Source of the DNA: Anniella stebbinsi
Taxonomy: Eukaryota > Chordata > Lepidosauria > Squamata > Anniellidae
Assembly (NCBI GenBank): GCA_029215795.1
Contig: JARDYH010000007.1
Location: forward strand, 76,953,763-77,017,762
Length of the DNA stretch: 64,000 nucleotides
Reading direction: 5' to 3'
Position numbers and translations under genes: made by a program. The notes beneath the pieces are model-generated. The model searched no databases, was not told the origin of the DNA, and was given only the letters and a program-made list of their open reading frames with translations. Every line of letters begins with the position of its first letter. The stretch's first letter is position 1. Shown here one piece after another: positions 1 through 10,889 of this stretch.

Positions 1-99
1 GCAATAGCACTTTTCCACTTGTGTTCTCAGCAACTAGTGTACAATTAGCCAGGGAGGTAGCGGGCTCTCCTACACTAGAGGCATTCAAGATGTAGCTGG

Positions 100-215
100 A
101 CAGCCATCAGTCAGGTAGGCTTTAAGATGGATGCCTGCATTGAGCAAGGGGTTAGACTTGATGGCCTTACAGACCCCTTCCAACTCTACTGTTCTGTGAT
201 TCTATGATAGGCACA
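100..215 (+). repeat. CR1-type LINE 3' end
   Basis: Truncated 3' terminus of a CR1-clade LINE. The stretch reads into the phrase 'cccttccaactctact' and ends in the octamer-like 'gattctatga', the usual CR1 3' terminus. Only the last hundred or so bases remain and there is no open frame. Confidence 0.7.
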
Positions 216-1214
216 TTGTCTCTGATACTGGAGGCAATACTGTTCTAAGGATTGTCATATGTTTGTGGAATGATTTGTTTTCTGTTTCAAGGGTGAGGAC
301 TGCAGTTTTGGACACAAAAGCTGGGGAATGCAATAATAGCCACCTTTATTGATGAAAAACTCACCTTGATTAAAACAAAATAAAACAAACAGAAGTCCCA
401 GGTTTTACATTCTCACTTTTTCGTGAATTCATGAATTTTATATGTGCACAAGACCCTAGATTCAGTAGCAACATACCACCAATAACCAGGGGTGTTTCCA
501 CATTAAGTCTTAACTGTGGAATGTTCATTCACTTCTTATGGGGCATCTACATAACGTCTTCCTCAAATCGTTGTTCTCCTGTGTTTTCCCCATGGTTCTT
601 CTGTTTCTTTTTGTGGGGGGGTGGGGTGAATATAGCAGGATGTAACATAAATGTGCTATTCCCCTTCCCCCAAATTGTGAGAGTAGCAGTTCTGCATGTG
701 GCATACAATGGAAGAGCAATGACTGGATAGAGCTAAGAGCTACCAGTCCGGAAGCATCCCAGATGATGGGCACAAACAACAGGGATTTGCCCTTTCGAGT
801 CCCTCATGACTTGTCATCTCCTTGGGCGCATCTAGTTGGCCAAAGAGTGCTAGCCTTGATGGAATATGTTTTGGTCTACGATTAGCACAATACATTTTCC
901 CTATCACTTTAAGTCAAAGGCAGGGAGCCTTTTTTAGTCCACGGGCCAAATTCCAATCAAGGTAGGCCTATTCCAACTGTGGGTGAGGTCAAAGGCAAAG
1001 TAGGCTTGGCCAATGGCAGAGTTGTTCTTACCTATTTGTGATTCTTACCTATTTTACCTATTTTAAACTATTCAGAAGTAAGCAGAACACGTTCTGCATG
1101 TCTAATCAGAAGTAAGTAGGACCGAATCACATAGCAGCACTTTCAGACAGTATCCCAAATAACAAGCTTCTGCATATCTACACAAGTAAGCAGAACAGTT
1201 GATGGGCAACTTCA
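216..1214. other. Unannotated stretch
   Basis: I see no gene or convincing repeat here. Short open frames at 431-730 and 525-779 overlap on opposite strands and look like chance. The part around 1070-1190 has two loosely similar copies of a segment containing 'agaagtaagcagaac'. Confidence 0.5.
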
Positions 1215-1300
1215 AAGATCGTTGAGCTTTGAGCAAGGGGTTGGACTTGATGGCCTTATGGGTCCCTTCTAACTCTACTATTCTATGATTCTATGATCCT
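1215..1300 (+). repeat. CR1-type LINE 3' end
   Basis: Second short CR1 3' terminus in the same orientation as the one at 100-215, with the same 'gggttggacttgatgg' core and ending in 'ttctatgattctatgat'. The two copies match well over their last 80 bases. From 1301 to 1796 nothing recognisable follows except a G homopolymer near 1347. Confidence 0.7.
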
Positions 1301-1804
1301 GCTCTCCCCTCTTAGGCTTCTTTATCTTAAACTGAACATGGCATGGGGGGGGGGGGGGAACCAAACAGAGGACTGTCTTCTGACAGCTCTTCAAAAGAGG
1401 ACTGTAAATTAGGACACCTGGCCACTCTAGACCACATGGACTTTTTATTGTGATTCTTCACTTTGTTGTACTCTGTCCATAACTCAACAGTCTTATTTAT
1501 TTTATTTTACTTGGGCTTTGTTTGTTGAGGGGGAGGTTACCTCACTTACTGTGCTTGCGGCCTCCGCTCGCTCATTCTGCTGAGTGGGGCTTCTGTGCCG
1601 AAAGTCTTGCTCTGATAGCACTGCTGACTTCCAGGTCATCACCAGGAAACTGCATTTATATATCTTTTAAGTTCTCTGAGGCAATTGGAGAGGATGCAGC
1701 TGCTGTACCTCCATCAGGCTTAGGTTTGCCACCAGGTGGCAGTAAATGCTCTTTCTCAATGAATAAGCAATATACCTGAGAGATGTCTAGAGGCAGGTTT
1801 AGGG

Positions 1805-3266
1805 TAGGGGTGTGCACTGGATTGGCTCCGATCCACGATCCGGAGCTGATCCAGGGGAAATCGGATGCAATTATCCGATTTCCGATCACCCCTCTGGATA
1901 GTCCAATCTTTTCCGAACCGGTCCAGAAGGACCTGATCCGGATCAGAAAAGATCGGAGGATCAGCGGGCCTAGTTCGCAGTAGTTTACCAGCAACAGACA
2001 GAGGAGGACGCCCAGCCAGGTAAGGAGTGGGGAGGGCTTACCTGGGAGGGTTGTCCGCTTCCATTGGCGGGCGCCAGCGGGCGCCCGCCGATGTAAGAGG
2101 ATAGCCCGGCCAGGTGAGGATCACGGGGGGGAGGCTCACTTACCTGCTGGGGCATTTTCTTCCTTCACCTGCCGGAGATCTACTGAGAACTAGGCTTTGC
2201 AGCCTAGTCCTCAGTAGAGCATCACCTGGCTTAGTGGTGGCGGACAGTGGGGAGGGCTTACCTGGGAGGGCTGTCCGCTTCCATTGGCGGGCGCCAGTGG
2301 GCGCCCGCCGATGGAAGTGGATAGCCCAGCCAGGTGAGGATCGTGGGGGGGAGAAGGGAGGGGAGGAGGGAGGGAGGCTCCCCACTAAGCCACCTGGCGC
2401 TCTACTGAGGACTAGGCCGCGAAGCCTAGTTCTTAGTAGATCTCCAGCAGGTGAAGGAAGAGGAAGCCCTGGCAGGTAAGGAGAACCGTGAGGGGGGGTT
2501 ACCTGGGGGAGCTGTCTGCTTCCTTCGGCGGGTGCCAGCGGGTGCCCACTGATGGAAGCAGACAGCCCGGCCAGGTGAGGATCATGGGGGGGAGGAGGGA
2601 GGGAGGTGGTCCACTTACCTGCCGGGGCATCTTCTTCCTTCACCTGCCGGAGATCTACTGAGAACTAGGCTTCGCGGCCTAGTCCTCAGTAGAGCACCAG
2701 GGGATGACATCATCACCTGGCATTCTACTGAGGACTAACCGTGAAGTCTAGTTCTCAGTAGATCTCTGGCAGGTGAAGGATGTGGACGCCTCAGCAGGTA
2801 AGGAGGAGCATGAGGGGGCGCTTACCTGCCAGGGCCATCTGCTGCCATCCGCTGCGTCCGGGCGGCAGCGGATGGCAAAGGATGGCCCTGGCAGGTAAGG
2901 AGAACCATGAGGGGTGGTCTTACCTGCTGGGGCCATCCGATGGCACCCGCAGGCACCTGCGGACAGCCCCAGGAAGTAACCGCAGGGGGGAGGGACAGGG
3001 AGGGGGGAGTTAGGCCCCCACTCACCCACCCGCCGCCATTTTTTCCCCATAGACTTGCATTGGGGGAAAGCTTTCTTTCCCCCAATGGAAGTCTATGGGG
3101 AAAACAAAAATGGCGGCCAATCCAAAAAGCAGATGTCCGATTTTTGGATCGGAATTGGGCCCGATCCAGTCCGGGGGGCCTCTGATTTTGTCTGATCTGA
3201 TCTGGACAAAATTGGAGGTCCCGATCCGGGTCCCGATCTGATCCAGGGTGTCCCCGCACATCCCTA
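1805..3266. mobile_element. hAT-like non-autonomous element, GATC-rich, 1.46 kb
   Basis: The ends are TAGGGGTGTGCAC on the left and CGCACATCCCTA on the right. Flanking bases gttt-aggg at 1797-1804 are repeated exactly at 3267-3274, an 8-bp target duplication as made by hAT transposases. The outer 150-200 bases on both sides are packed with GATCCGGATC/GATCGGA motifs, so the ends can pair. The core is GC-rich and holds several inverted copies of a module with 'gcgggcgccagcgggcgccc' and of one with 'actgaggactaggc'. Open frames inside (for example 2140-2643 minus) are low-complexity readings of these modules, not genes. It has no transposase and would need one in trans. Confidence 0.85.
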
Positions 3267-3274
3267 GTTTAGGG

Positions 3275-3599
3275 CACTATCCTATGCATGTTTGGACATG
3301 CTGGCTGGAGAATGTTGGGAGTCGGACTTTTTTTCTGTCAGGATTGCGCCCTTAATGGGGGACCCAAAGGTTGTAGTGAAAATTGTGAGCCTAAATGATA
3401 TATATGCTTGTGCAATAGTTGTGTCAAAGAATGAGCGTAACCAATTCTGAGCTACACTTGCCTTTAACCTCAGGGATTCACCAGTAGAGCTGCCCTAGAT
3501 GTTTATCTCATCATTAAAGTTGATGGGCCAGAAATTATTGTGGGAGACCTCAAACGCAGAAATGCAAACTTACAACTCAGGTTTCAACCTATGATTAAT
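3275..3599. other. Unannotated stretch
   Basis: Nothing with coding character. The first bases ('cactatcctatgcatg') resemble a short interspersed repeat also seen near 36715, 47225, 50700 and 61405. Confidence 0.4.
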
Positions 3600-3688
3600 T
3601 AATCGATTTACTGTTGTTCCCCACCTTGATCCAAACGGAGAGGCGGGTAAGAAATAAAAAATATTATTATTATTATTATTATTATTAC
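3600..3688 (+). repeat. L2-clade LINE 3' tail with (ATT)n
   Basis: The phrase 'ggagaggcgggtaagaaata' followed by an ATT microsatellite matches the 3' ends of the L2 copies at 30300-30375 and 40050-40127. Only the tail is present. Confidence 0.7.
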
Positions 3689-3781
3689 ACTTGATTAATT
3701 GATAAAAAGGGCATGCTGATTAATTGGGGAACACATGAACAGCATTACATTATTATTTATTGTCAAATATATTGACTATGA

Positions 3782-3885
3782 GCCTATCTACACTACTGCT
3801 TTAAAACAGTTTATTACAGTTTTAAACCGGTTAATAACGGCTTAAAACTGTTATAAACCATTTTAAAGCAGTAGTGTAGATAAGC
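3782..3885. repeat. 104-bp near-perfect palindrome (MITE)
   Basis: The two arms read 'cctatctacactactgcttt' and its reverse complement, then short internal inversions (cagttttaaaccggtt against its partner). The terminal word 'tctacactactg' is shared with the longer MITEs at 22610-22815, 32086-32240 and 33394-33550, so this looks like the most reduced form of that family. It would fold into a single hairpin. Confidence 0.75.
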
Positions 3886-4156
3886 TGTATGAGTATTTAT
3901 AAAAACTACAAATCTCACACACTATCTTAGAAGAGGCACGATTGGAGGTGGGGTTTATAATGTAGGGTTTTGTGTTTCCTTTAATGGAGCACTCATGTGC
4001 GTTGTCCCTTCCTCACTGGCACAGCTATGTCATATTTATTTGTGTGGACTCAAAATAGAGAGTGTACATACAATATTGCACAGTCACACTGGAAAGTCAA
4101 TCCCTATTCCTCTTATAGCTTTCAGTGGAAGAGCGATGATTGAGTACTGTTAGCCG

Positions 4157-4637
4157 TAGGGCCGTGAAGCACTTTGGTTCCAGATCCACATTCTGAACTG
4201 AAGCAGGATGCTTCGGACCGAATCTGGAGTGAGTCTGCAATGGTCTGAAGCAGGTCAGAGTGATCCAAAGCACTTTGGATTGCTTTGGGCCTGTAACATT
4301 GCATAAATGGCTGTGTTACAGCTGCAACTCGCACAGGATTTGTTATAGAGGCACCATTTTAAAATAAAATGGCAACTCTTGAACAGCCAGGCAGCTGCAG
4401 GGGGTTCGTGAGTCTCAGTGGGTGGCTCATATGCTCATTGGGTGCATCCAGGGGTGTTCCAAGCAAAGGCAGGAATCCGCAACATCCGACCTACTTCAGA
4501 TGTCCAAATCTTGCTTCAGATCCAGATCTGAAGTGGGTTGGACTATGTCTGAAGAGGACTGAGACAAACAAAAGTCAAGTCAGAAGGTCCGAATCGGCCT
4601 TCGAAGTGGGTTGGGTGTGTATGCTGTGTGCAGCCTA
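4157..4637. mobile_element. hAT-like non-autonomous element, 481 bp
   Basis: It starts TAGGGCCGTG and ends GTGCAGCCTA. Flanks gttagccg (4149-4156) and gttagctg (4638-4645) agree at 7 of 8 positions, as expected for an older hAT target duplication. The inner ends contain inverted copies of words such as 'agatccagatctgaag' and 'ggtccgaatc'. No transposase frame; the 89-residue frame at 4369-4638 crosses the element end and is not credible. Confidence 0.75.
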
Positions 4638-4645
4638 GTTAGCTG

Positions 4646-5480
4646 CTGTCCGCCTGGAAGCATCCTCGACATGATAGCAGCAGATCTGTGTACTTAAACC
4701 AGGATCTGCCCCCAACCCTGTAGAATGTGGTTGCTTTGTGGATTCATAGTAATGGTGATCTGACTTTAACAGCAACAGGAGAAATGCATGCAGGGGGTAC
4801 AATACCGTTCACCATCGCCACAGCCTGTACCCCAATCATTTTCTCCATCAGCTTATATCCAGAACTAGAGCCTGACTCCTTGGAGAGAGGGCTGGGGGAA
4901 GGTAAGGAGAGAAGGTTAGAAGTAATCTGCATACTCCCTTTGCTGTTAAAATCAGAACTCCCCCAGCTTTCTTTGTGATTATGGTAGATCTGGACTTAAA
5001 CGCACAATTCTGCCACCATCAGACTGAATTTAAACCTAGTCACAGGAATTACCAGGCTCACACCTTTTCTTGTAATACTCAACATTCCAGGCTATTCGTG
5101 CCAAAGCGCCAAGTAATAACCATCTCCGCCTGCTTCAGCTGAGGCCCTGTGACTTAAAGGTCAGGCCAGGCTATTGACATTGTAATGCACTTTAATGACT
5201 CTTTGGGTGTGGTTCCCCACCCTTATCCCCATCTTTCCAGAGTAACTTCTTAGGTGACTGTTTGGAACGTGAGCAGCGTCATCCATTTTTTAATATTCTC
5301 AGCCTTTCACATGGTAGCCTGTCTGTGTTCTCCTGTAGCATAGCAAGGTCTTGCGAAAGGAACAGTGTGAAGCATAAGGAATGGGATTGTTGAAAACTGT
5401 AAAACTTTTGATATAGAAGGGATGTGATAAGGGGAGAGAGAATAAGGACCTGAATAGCCATGGAGATCCATGTTCAGTGT
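4646..5480. other. Unannotated stretch
   Basis: No convincing gene or repeat. Opposing short frames at 4727-4978 and 4744-4932 overlap and have no family resemblance. Confidence 0.4.
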
Positions 5481-5484
5481 GAAA

Positions 5485-5645
5485 GAGAGTGGTGTGGTGG
5501 TTACAGCTCTGGACTACAACCAGGGGGATCCAGGTTCAAATCCCTGCTCAGCCATGACATTCATTGGGTGATCTTAGGCCAGTCAGCATCTTTCAGCCTA
5601 ACCTACCTCATGGGGTTGTTGTGAGGAATGATTGAGGGATGCCAT
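5485..5645 (+). repeat. tRNA-derived SINE
   Basis: A tRNA-like head with A-box-like 'tgtggtggttacag' and B-box-like 'ggttcaaatccc' is followed by the common squamate SINE body 'gggtgatcttaggccagtca' and 'taacctacctcatggggttg'. It is related to the copy at 61434-61680 and truncated at its 3' end. Confidence 0.75.
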
Positions 5646-6170
5646 CTATGGCTCTTTGAGTTCTTTGTCAGATTTCCTTGTGTATAGATAGGAGGGACAA
5701 AATAAACCAGGTAGAGCTGTGTACAAATGGCTCACAAAATTCTCCACTGTATTTGTGGGCAGAGAAATTGGGGAGATGTTTTCCCCAAATTTCTCCAGGG
5801 GGATTAGAAATTCTCCAATAGTTACAGGTAGTTCACAACATTGGCTGGGATTGTAGGATAGCTGCTTTCCTAAGATTTTTTTTTCTGCCGCTGCAAGTGG
5901 CAACAGCTTTACAGCTGTATCAGCAGCACAGCCTAGCCCCCATTTTGCATCCTGCACAAGGCAGGTGTGCGGGGGGCAGTGTTCTGCCTAGCTCCCGAGA
6001 ATAGGTGAACTAGTGCTGTGCCAAAAGCAGGTGTAACTACTGCTGTGCTCCTAGGTCTAGCCATGGCAGCTTCCGACAATGTATGTTCCCAGATGCCACA
6101 TCATACAGTAGATCCTAAACAGATGCACTACTGCAAAATCAATACTTTTGTTTTGTTTTTGGTTTTTTTG

Positions 6171-6215
<45 letters not shown>

Positions 6216-6970
6216 CTTGTGAAACAGAGCATAACCCGAAGGTAATAACTGCAACCATGCAGACCATGGAAATCTAACCTGCAAAGGATGGCAGGGTTCG
6301 CTACAAGTAGAGTCAAAATGACCTTTTAGGAGAAAAGTCGGACTCCATGAGAATTGGATGTTTTTACCTGAAGGTAAACTTCCAAACGTAAATATGCTGA
6401 CTCTTTTGAAAGACAGTTGAACTGGGAGGGAGGCAGTCCGTTTATTGGGAAGTGTGAAAATTGCCACTGGTTCCGGGGAGGGTTTTATTGTGATCCTCTG
6501 TAGGTGTTTGTGCAGACGAAGCTTAAAGCACCCTCCACTTCCATCAGTTTTGTAATGCAAATATCAAACCTACAATGGCCAGAATGCTCATTTGCACTAC
6601 AAATGCCTCTCAGCTTTATCTGTCTCCATTTAACCATTGCTAATAGATGACTTAAGCCTCCTGTGTCAAGCCATTGAGTCATTGCACAGGCTTGCCTGGA
6701 ATTTGGGGTGATTATGATCCTACTAAATTGGTTATCTGGAGCAAAGGGATGAGGCTCTGATTCTATTGTGTTTGTCTCAAAGTGCCATTCCCTTCTTGCA
6801 TGAATTCATTTAAGATGTCAAACCTTTTTCATGCATTCATCACATGCTGACTATCAAGAAACGAGAGGAAGCATAAACATTTACATACACACACACACAC
6901 TAAAAAAAAACACCAGGGGACAAAAAACGAACAACTCCAAAACTCTGTCAGAAGGTGAGGATATAAATTA
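5646..6970. other. Unannotated stretch with microsatellites
   Basis: It holds a (GA)n run at about 6174-6211 and a (CA)n run near 6887-6900. A segment around 5715-6010 containing 'cccccattttgcatcctgca' and 'ctagtgctgtgccaaaa' recurs near 40455-40595, so it is an interspersed repeat of unknown class. No gene seen. Confidence 0.5.
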
Positions 6971-7290
6971 TAGGGTGACCAGATAAAATCCAGGTCAGGG
7001 CTCATATAACTTTAACAGTTGTAGAGAAAAGGGAATTTCAGCCAGTGTCATTTGTATGCAATTAGTTCCTGGTGAAATTCCCTCTTCCTCACAACAGTTA
7101 AAGTTGCAGGGGCTCTGCCTTCTTTTGTATATGGTCACTCTAGTATAGTGCCTGCACCTTTAACTGTTGTGATGAAGAGGGAATTTCACCAGGAACTAAT
7201 TGCATACAAATGACACTGGCTGAAATTCCTTTTTCTCTACAACTGTTAAAGTTACATGAGCCCTGACCTGGATTTTATATGGTCACCCTA
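6971..7290. mobile_element. 320-bp fold-back hAT-like element
   Basis: This is an almost perfect palindrome. The left half from TAGGGTGACC through 'taacagttgtagagaaaagg' and 'ttagttcctggtgaaatt' is repeated inverted in the right half, ending GGTCACCCTA. The centre is about 7135. It is the same family as 23841-24160 and 30836-31155, both of which have 8-bp target duplications; here I cannot find one. Confidence 0.8.
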
Positions 7291-7294
7291 TATT

Positions 7295-7400
7295 AGCCCA
7301 TCTTTCACCAACCTGATGCCCTCCAGATGGGACCACAACTCCCATCATTGCTCATACTGGGCTTGATGGGAGTTGCAGTCCAACATATTTGGAAGGCACC
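7295..7400. repeat. Palindromic MITE ('actcccatca' family)
   Basis: A short imperfect palindrome with 'ctccagatgggaccacaact' on one side and 'gggagttgcagtccaacata' on the other. Relatives lie at 18800-18910, 34344-34480, 46415-46490, 50730-50795, 53005-53135 and 58385-58485. It is a common non-autonomous element of squamates, class uncertain. From 7401 to 7921 nothing else is recognisable. Confidence 0.65.
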
Positions 7401-7924
7401 ACGGTGGAGAAGCCTGCGTTATTTCCCCTGAAATTGCCATTCTTTGTTCAACTACTGTTTACGGAGGATCCAGACATGTCGGTGTCAAAGCGCTGTAGTC
7501 CCGTATTGCATTCTGTTGCAGGTTCCATTTGTTCTCTTTCTAATACCAGTCTTGGTAGTTCCATGCCTACCAGCTGGACAGCAAAACAGGCCCAACCATA
7601 GACAAGGTAGGGGGGTCCCTGCAGACAGGACCAGTGTCAAGGGTAGGCATGATAGGGCACTTGTCAAGAGCCCTCATTCCAGCAGGGGCCCTCTGACCAG
7701 AGCTCCCTGGACTTGCTCATCCTTCTTCACTGTTATAAACTGGATCTTCATCTACCTCTCACTGTGGCCCATACAACAGTAGTGGCGAGATAGAGGAACG
7801 GCGGATGCCACTACCTATATGTTCCCTGGCTGTCAAGCAAGCAATGGTAGCAATTATGAAAAAGGGGATGAGGAGATGGCAATGAGAAGGTAAATTCACT
7901 GAGGGAAGGGGGCCCATTGACAGT

Positions 7925-8128
7925 GGCCCCCTCCACAAGGATGCGCTTTTGCGCCCGTTTGTGGTATTATGCGCACTATCGCGGAGGCGCATTTACGCCT
8001 CATCCCTCTGCACGGGAGGCAGCGAGAGGCGTTGAAGCGCATTATCGCTTTTCTCCGACGCGCGTTTTAATTGTTCACATGCGGGGCTTCGGGAGGAGGA
8101 AACAGACATTTTAATTCGCTTTTTGCCT
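7925..8128. promoter_or_regulatory. Left terminal and subterminal region of Harbinger-like element
   Basis: After the terminal repeat come repeated words GCGCTTTTGCGC, ATTATGCGC, GGCGCATTTACGCC, AAGCGCATTATCGC and CGACGCGCG. Many are short palindromes centred on GCGC. They persist in the 355-bp derivatives, so they are probably binding sites needed for mobilisation (inference). Confidence 0.6.
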
Positions 8129-8130
8129 AA

Positions 8131-8512
8131 AGCCAACCCCTTTCCCAGCCCTCCCTTCCTGTACTCCACCCACAGGAATGTACCTGCCTGCCTACGTAAT
8201 TTCGGGTTGCCTGGCAACGAGATGGGAGGGGGGGAGAGGGCAGAGCTGAGCGGGGGGAAAAAAATGCCTTCAGGTTACGCGCACCTTCGCGCGCGTGCAT
8301 ATGCATACAAGCACGTGATCAGAGCCAACCCCTTTCCCAGCCCTCCCTTCCTGTACTCCACCCACAGGAATGTACCTGCCTGCCTACGTAATTTCGGGTT
8401 ACCTGGCAACGAGATGGGAGGGGGGGAGAGGGCAGAGCTGAGCGGGGGGAAAAAAATGCCTTCAGGTTACGCGCACCTTCGCGCGCGAGCATATGCATAC
8501 AAGCACGTGATC
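8131..8512 (+). repeat. 192-bp tandem duplication in transposase promoter region
   Basis: Two direct copies, starting 'agccaacccctttcccag' at 8131 and again at 8323, differ at only a few bases. Each ends with a GC-rich segment containing CTTCGCGCGCG, ATATGCATACAAGC and a CACGTG E-box-like word. Each therefore duplicates a candidate core promoter upstream of the transposase. The 130-residue frame across it is just the repeat read through. Confidence 0.8.
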
Positions 8513-8626
8513 TGAGTTTCGTCGACCGTTGAGTTCATTTACCTAGGCGACACCAGAGAAGCAAGTTTGGTTCCCCTTTTCTCTTTCTGAAACGCCATTT
8601 TGAGCTGGACGGGAAGAGAAGGCGAG
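8485..8626 (+). promoter_or_regulatory. Candidate promoter and 5' UTR of transposase
   Basis: The segment ATATGCATACAAGC...GACCGTTGAG...TCATTTA is matched, inverted, at the right end near 17470-17525, where the corresponding word is TATGCATATAAGC upstream of gene B. The resemblance supports a shared promoter at both ends. The start codon lies at 8627 in the strong context GGCGAGATGG. Confidence 0.5.
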
Positions 8627-10081
8627 ATGGCTCCTACCTCGATTTCTCGTTCCCTCATTTATGCGATTCAACTTCTGATCGCAAATATGCACGTTACATT
8701 GACTTGCCTAAGGAGAACGATTCAACGGAGAAGAAGAAGAAGACGAATCATCATGAGAAGGCTCCAAGAGAACAACTCTTATCTTTTAAGACTCCAACAA
8801 GATAGACTCCAAGAGAATTTATTATATGTTCCTTTGATGAAAAAACAGAGACCAAGAAGATGGTGGTGCTTCCCCAGGAGTCGTGACTGGTGGGAAAACG
8901 ATGTTCTAGCCCTCTGGGGTGATGAGCAGTGGCTAGAGAACTTTAGGATGACCAGAGCAACCCTTTTCCAGATTGCAGACCATCTTCGGCCATTTCTAGA
9001 ACGTCGCAATACGAACATGAGGGAAGCCATTCCAATGGTGAAGCGCGTGGCCATCTGTATATGGAGGCTAGCAAATCCTGGTGGTTACCAGGTGGTGGCT
9101 CAGCAATTTGGGATCGGTAGAACAACGGCAGCCATGATCGTTGTGGAGGTCTGCCTAGCCATGGAGCATGCGCTTCTGAGAAAAACAGTTTGCCTTGGCA
9201 ATGTTCCAGAGGTGAGTCTTGTTTTTTATTATTTGGGATAGGAAAAGATGGGCTAGGCTGTTATATAGGTGGCCAAATGGAACTTGATCATTGTATCTCA
9301 AGCATGCCAGCCGATGAAGCAGTAATGATTTATTTTCCATTATTTATGTTTTCTCTCTCAGATCATGAGTGGATTTTCCAAACTGGGCTTCTTTCATTGT
9401 GTTGCAGCCACAGATGGATGTCACATTGAAATTGCCTGTCCTCCTAGGCAAGGCCCTGACTACATAAACCGGAAACGCTTTTTTTCCATGCTCCTTCAAG
9501 GCACAGTGGACCACCGTGGGCGATTCATGGATGTGGAAATAGGTTGGAGTGGGAGAAATCACGATGCCCATGTCTTCAGGAACTCTGCGTTCTTTGAGGC
9601 CATGGAAGCTGGTGTCTTCATCCCAGGGAACCCTACCATTACTGTTAATGACGTGCAGATTCCTCCACTGGTGGTGGCTGATTCCGCTTACCCCATTCGG
9701 AAGTGGCTGATGAAACCTTACGGCGGAGCCCTGGACCAGCAAAAGCAACATTTCAACCACTGTCTGTCACGGGCGAGGAATGTTGTTGAATGTGCCTTTG
9801 GAAGGTTAAAAGCACGGTGGAGATGCCTGTCGTCCAGGATAGAACTCGCTGAAGAAAACGTCATTTCTGTGATATCTGCCTGTGTCATTCTACACAACAT
9901 TTGTGAAAGTCAAGGACATGATGTTGCATTGGATCTCCACGAAGCAAGGCAAATTGAACTGGCAACCCTGGGTGCCCCGCTGCCAATGGGGCATGAGGAA
10001 ATTCAAGAAAAGGCTGCTGGGGAAAAGGTCAGAGATGCCTTAAGAGGCATGCTTTGGTCTCTGCGTGGGCAGAACCCCTAG
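8627..10081 (+). CDS. HARBI1-like (PIF/Harbinger) transposase, two exons
   Basis: This is the DDE-family transposase expected to cut and paste the element. Exon 1 is 8627-9211, ending at a GTGAGT donor; exon 2 is 9362-10081 after a CTCTCTCAG acceptor, phase 0, giving 434 residues. I start at ATG 8627 rather than the in-frame TTG 27 bases upstream. The N-terminus is basic (run of arginines near residues 35-45), then a helix-turn-helix-like region with 'VAQQFGIGRTTAAM' near residue 165. The catalytic half has TDG (D213), GRNHDAHVF (D263), VVADSAYP (D302) and RNVVECAFGRLKARW (E338). D302 and E338 are 35 residues apart, as in DD35E members. All key acidic residues are present and no stop interrupts it. 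It is longer than human HARBI1 (about 350 residues), mainly at the N-terminus. Confidence 0.92.
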
Positions 10082-10889
10082 GGAGGTGAGTGTTCAGTGC
10101 CAAACCCCTGTGCCAAACTTGTGTAAGCCATGTTTTCCCTAACTTTACTCTATTTACTCTATTTCAGCAAGTCACAGGAAGGAAGCATGTGTCAAGACCT
10201 GCTAGAAGCATAAACCAATAAGGAAAGTGCATAAACAAATAAGGAAAGTTTCCGCATAAAGGCTTCATGGCCTGAGAATGAATGAATGAATGAATGTGTA
10301 GAGGGTGGGATATTGTTATTACATCCTATGCTAAAACAATCCATCTCTAAATTTCCCTTAGAACATAGCATAGAGAGAACTGCAGGGGATCAAAGACGGT
10401 GTCGTGTGGAACCTCTGTGATGTGACCAGACCAGAAGGCAACCGCTTCCTTTTTCTGGATCATTCATTCCATTCTTCAAGCAAAAGCCAAGTCCCGCTCC
10501 AGGCAGCACTGACTGTGTTTATTCTTTTTTCATCAAGAAGAAGCTGCATTAGGAAATGAGACTACTTATAGACAATCCCTTTAGAATATGTGAATTTTAT
10601 TTTCTATGTTGATTTCGCTTTTACATTGCTGTTTTGAGATGTTCAGTGACTTCAAAGTAACGTATGTTTCTTTCAATGTGTAATGCAATGCTGTTGCAAA
10701 TGCTGTTAATTTTATTTTCTTTGCTGATTTTTCTTTTACATTGCTGTTAGTAATTAGATATTGTTATGAGATGTATGTTCATAATAATGTGACTTTCAAC
10801 TATGTTTCTTTCAATGTCAAATTAAATGCTGTTGTAAATGCTGTTAATTTTATTTTCTATGCTGAAATTGTTGTTGCCATATTGCCATA
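10082..10889. other. 3' flank of transposase gene inside the transposon
   Basis: AT-rich sequence with loosely repeated segments ('gctgttaattttattttct' recurs at about 10700 and 10840). No further frame is credible. Confidence 0.4.

Noticed and set aside
2140..2643. 167-residue minus-strand frame and similar frames at 2114-3260
   Set aside because: All lie in GC-rich inverted modules of a non-coding hAT-like element, with frames on both strands.
8123..8515. 130-residue open frame
   Set aside because: It is the 192-bp tandem duplication read through; the peptide repeats itself and has no domain.
8600..8626. Upstream start of the transposase at 8600
   Set aside because: The codon is TTG; ATG at 8627 has a strong context.
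9240..9361. Transposase broken by a frameshift between its two frames
   Set aside because: A clean phase-0 intron (GTGAGT ... CTCTCTCAG, 150 bp) joins the frames without loss.
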